Assembly: GCA_916700875.1 (NCBI GenBank)
Contig: CAKAKS010000038.1
Location: 9,775,719-9,839,718, forward strand
Source of the DNA: Sebastes aleutianus
Taxonomy: Eukaryota > Chordata > Actinopteri > Perciformes > Sebastidae
Length of the DNA stretch: 64,000 bases
Reading direction: 5' to 3'
Shown: one piece after another, positions 43,401-48,576 of the stretch
How the letters are laid out: every line of letters begins with the position of its first letter
Position numbering within the stretch: position 1 is the first letter of the stretch
The notes under the pieces: model-generated
What the model was told of the DNA's origin: nothing
The model's input: the letters and a program-made list of their open reading frames with translations, nothing else
Databases searched by the model: none
Position numbers and translations under genes: made by a program

Positions 43401-46400
43401 GGACCCATGACCTGCAACTGAGACCAAGCTTTCTGACACTGGGCAACACATTTCGCTCCAGAATGCCTTGATAGTCTTGAGATTTCATTGCACCCTGCAC
43501 AGATTCAAGACACCCTGTGCCAGATGCAACAAAGCAGCCCCATAACATAACCGAGCCTCCTCCATGTTTCACATTAGGTACAGTGTTCTTTTCTTTGGAT
43601 GCTTCATTTTTGCGTCTGTGAACATAGAGCTGATGTGACTTGCCAAAAAGCTCCAGTTTTGTCTCATCTGTCCAAAGGACATTCTCCCAGAAGCTTTGTG
43701 GCTTGTCAATATGCATTTTGGAAAATTCCAGTCTCGCTTTTTTATGATTTGGTGTCCTCCTGGGTCGTCTTCCATTAAGTCCACTTTGGCTCAAACAGCG
43801 ACGGATGGTGCGATCTGACACTGATGTACCTTGACCTTGGAGTTCACCTCTAATCTCTTTGGAAGTTGTTCTGGGCTCTTTGGTTACCATTCGTATTCTC
43901 CGTCTCTTCAATATGTCATCAATTTTCCCCTTGCGGCCACGTCCAGGGAGGTAGGCTACAGTCCCATGGACCTTAAACTTCTGAATAATATGTGCAGCTG
44001 TAGTCACAGGAACGTCAAGCTGCTTGGAGATGGTCTTATAGCCTTTACCTTTAACATGAAGGTCTATAATGTTCTTTCTGATCTCCTGAGACAACTCTCT
44101 CCTTAGCTTTCTGTGGTCCATGTTCAGTGTGGTACACACCATGACACCAAACAGCACAGTGACTACTTTTCACCCTTTAAATAGGCAGACTGACTGATTA
44201 CAAGTTTGAAGATACCTGTGATGCTATTTACAGGACACACCTTAGTTTAACATGTCCCTATGGTCAAATTATTTTCAATCTTTTCTAGGGGTACCATCAT
44301 TTTTGTCCTGGCCAGTTTCATTAGTTTGTTTTTTAAAATGATTCTGTTGAACCACAATTCAAAAACAATATCTGATTTTCATTAGTTCATTTTCAGTAAA
44401 TTTTTATTTATTATTACTTTTGTCAGTTTCAAGTTATTTCAGTGACCATTGTGGGTTTTTCTCTCTTTAACGGAACGTTACCAACAACTTTGCCTACATC
44501 TGTATGTCATAAAAAATTCCAAATCATTTCAAACATATTAAAGTCATACTTTGAATTTATGTTGAATTTATTAATGTACCAAATGTACTATATAATTAAT
44601 TTTCTTATAACCTTGTACTCATTTGTGCCGCCTCCAGCTTTCTCTCTGAACTCTCCCTTCTTTGCTCTATTCCTCTGTAGCTCATTCATCTCTCAGCAGT
44701 CCTCTCTCTCTCCCTTTCTGTCATCCTTAATGGAGGTTGAAGCTAACATATTCTCTTGTCTGTCCTTCTACTGTGTTCCTCTCACAGAATTGCTTCAACT
44801 ATAATCTCTTTTAGTTTTCCTTCTGAGGTATTTTTATGCCTCAGGGTTCTACAGTGCTACTGTATTAAAAATAAATTCAGTCCACCTTGAATATTCATAA
44901 AGCAAACATTTGAAACTCAGTAGTCTAAGCATGTGTGGGCAAATTATTTAGAGATGAATCTTGTTTTCTGTAATTCTATTTTTACTTGAGGAGTACTTTT
45001 GTTCCACAGGGCCAAAACACTCTCAAACTTACTTCTCTTGTCCCCCCTGTGTATCCTACAGAAAGGCTGTGGCTATCACCTGGATTTGATGGTAGTGGCG
45101 ATCATGCTGGGCGTGTGCTCCATTATGGGCCTGCCGTGGTTCGTGGCTGCGACCGTCCTCTCCATCTCCCACGTTAACAGCCTGAAGGTGGAGTCCGGCT
45201 GCTCCGCTCCGGGAGAGCAACCCAAGTTTCTGGGCATCCGGGAGCAGCGGGTCACCGGGTTCATGATCTTTGTCCTCATGGGTTGTTCTGTTTTCATGAC
45301 ATCGGTGCTCAAGGTGAGAGTCACTGGAATAATACTGGCCTCACGTTTAAAATCATGACGTGCAGCAAATGTCATGTCCTTCCTTTTCCTGAACTATAAG
45401 TTGAATCATTTTTACTGTGGTTAAACTTCTGCTCTTTACAGTTTATTCCTATGCCAGTCCTGTACGGAGTCTTCCTCTACATGGGTGTCTCTTCCCTCAA
45501 AGGCATTCAAGTAAGACTCTACACTGCTGGTCTTTTGAAGATAAAATGCCCTTTTTATGTTGAACAGAACCGCAGTCATGAGCTGTTAGTCAAGATAAGT
45601 TTGGCCCTTGTAGTTGCAAACCTTTGATCGCTTTTCACAGCCCCTTAAAAGCTTTCGTTAAATGTGTTCCCTCATCTGAATAATGTATTGAATTTCCCTC
45701 GTCGTTACAGTCTTTTTCGTTTCTTATCTCTCTCGCTGAGCTTCTCATTTTCTCCGCAGTTCTTTGACAGAATCAAGCTGTTCGGCATGCCTTCCAAACA
45801 CCAGCCCGATCTGATCTATCTGCGCTACGTCCCCCTGTGGAAGGTCCACATCTTCACCCTGGTGCAGCTCACCTGTTTGGTGCTGCTCTGGGTCATCAAG
45901 GCCTCTGCAGCGGCAGTTGTGTTTCCCATGATGGTAATGACCTCAAAGCTCAAAGACTGTCACACATTTTGTCTCTTCACATCTGCATGATATGTTTAAG
46001 ACAAGATCACAACAGAGTACTGTGTTCAGCTGCAGTATGATTAAATCAAGTTTCTAATATGTTCTTAGTGCAATAGATGTGTTTTATTATATTTTATTAA
46101 TATTTTGTGATGTTAGATCTGTGATGATAGATTCCCTGTCTATGTGTCTCCAGGTTCTGGCGCTGGTCTTTATCCGAAAGCTTCTAGACTTTTTCTTCAC
46201 AAAGAGAGAGCTGAGCTGGCTGGATGACTTGATTCCGGAAAGCAAGAAGAAGAAAGAGGACGACAAGAAAAAGAAAGCACGAGAAAAGCTGGTAAAACTC
46301 ATTTCATGTTTTTGTTTTTGTTAGATTAGAATGAGACGTTTATATCTACATAGGAAGCGGGTCCTCTTCATTGATCCGGCATGTTGCTCCGCCATGTTTC

Positions 46401-48534
46401 TACAGTAGCCGAGAACGGACAAACCAAACACTGGCTCTAGAGAGGGAATTTGGCTTTTTTTCAATTACCTGAAAGGCCACCTTAGTTCTCCAACAAACTT
46501 GTGAAACTGTGGTAACGTGCTCCACAAAGGGCAAAACCATGGTACCGCAAGCCGCCATCTGAATTATATTGCTCCGAAAGTAGTGTTATTATGATAAGGA
46601 TGACTTCCGAGTGAGGCGAACGGCGTTACCACGGTTTTGCATCCGGTGGGTCACATTACTGCAGTCTTGGAAAAGGAGGAGTGAGCGGAGGGGTACTCGG
46701 TTGGTTGCAATCTGGAACCACACCACTAGATTGCGCCAAATCCTACACACTGTACCTTTTAAGTGTTTTTGTACTTTATTGACTCCACTTCAACTTCCAA
46801 ACTGGAGAAAATCGAAACTGAATTAACTCAGACTTTGTCTTTAGTTACACAACCAGGCAGACTGTTTTTGCTAAATAATCAAACTTCCAAAAGACATGCA
46901 GGTTATTTATTGTCTCTAGATTGCCCGTAGGTGTGAATGTGAGCGTGAACGGTTGTGTGTCTCTATGTGTCAGGCCTGTGATAGTCTGACGACCTGTCCA
47001 GGGTGTAACCCGCCTTCGCCCAATGTCAGCTGGGATCGGCTCCAGCCCCCCCACGACCCTGAATAGGATAAGCAATTACAGATGATGGCTGGATGGATTC
47101 ACATAGCTATTGGATCTTAAAAAACAGATTTGGAAATTGCCAGAGTTGCAAACCCCCCAAGATATTTGTAGTCTGGATACTATACAGGTATAATGGCCAT
47201 GCAAGCATGGCTGTGTAAAGGAGAAGGGGACATGAACTTTTAATGCATAACCACAGGAGACTCATGGCATCCAATTTTAGGCTTTATGTGTGCACAAAAA
47301 GCAATGTAACCCCATAAAACCCATCCTTAAGAGTTAACTATTAAAAATGGCGTGATGAAGAAGATCTGAAAATGACAGTTGTTGTGACCCCATACAGTAC
47401 CAGTGTTTTACCTGCCTCACGGCTGTTTTGTGATTTAGGCTTCCAATGCTGTTTTCATTCAGGAGGAAGAGTCCAGACGACAGGAAGAACAGGCGAGGGG
47501 GCTGAAGGTCAGCTTTGAAAGCTCCAACCGGCTCAGCATCCCAGTGAAAGAGCTCTCAGGGAGGTGAGTGGTGCGCCCCATGAAGCACACTTTCTTTGAT
47601 GCCCAGTTTTGGGATGAAAAGCAGAATTTAATTTCAAATGCTTAGCGAGGCATCAAGTGTAATCTATTTTTAATTACACAGTACCGTTACACACCAAAGA
47701 TCTCATCTTTTATGATTCTATTTCCTTTTTTTTATGACTTTTAGGAGGCAGCAAAATACATTTATACGATGTCTTAAAATGCCTTATGGACTATATTTAA
47801 TGTAAATAGTTCCCACAATACTTTATTCCTCCTTAATAAATACCTTTATGGCTGAAAACAAGCTCAGACACTCAAGGCAAATAATAAACTAAAGCTGTAA
47901 ACACATTTTCTGATGCATCATGTTGTCATGTACAACTTGTAATGGCAATTCTGACACTGGTCGTCAGCTGTGTGTTATTATGTCCATCTTGAACAGATCG
48001 TACAGAATAGGACTAGTGGCCCACAGCCTCCCAATGGAAGACGAGGTAGCAGGGTTGTGTGTCTGATGAAAAACATCTGACCCACATGGCTGCGTGCGTT
48101 CTAACCCTCCTCACTGATACCCAGACAGTTAGCGCATGGCCAGAACTGTCAGTCCTCAGCTGTTTAAATATACAGAAACACTGGCTTCGTGTGGTGTTGT
48201 GATGGTTTTTTACATTTTTTAGGGTAAAATGGTCTGTGATCAAATGTTTGTCTTGTTTAAATAATCTTATCCTTGTCTAACTAACTAACTATAACCTGTA
48301 CACAATCAAATCATGACAAATGACTTTTGCCTCTAATGCAAAAGGCCCACGTTTCTTGATACATGTTAAGTTGTAACATACTGTATGTGACCTGTCTGGT
48401 TTTTCTGCTGTTAATTTGTTTTAATCTCTGATTTCTCTGCATGTTTGTGTCTGCTTGTTTGAACTGTCCTGCACTGAACCTCTCCCACTGATTTAATTTC
48501 TACATGTCTGTCTTCTCTTTGTGTTTTTTTTTGT

Positions 48535-48576
<42 letters not shown>

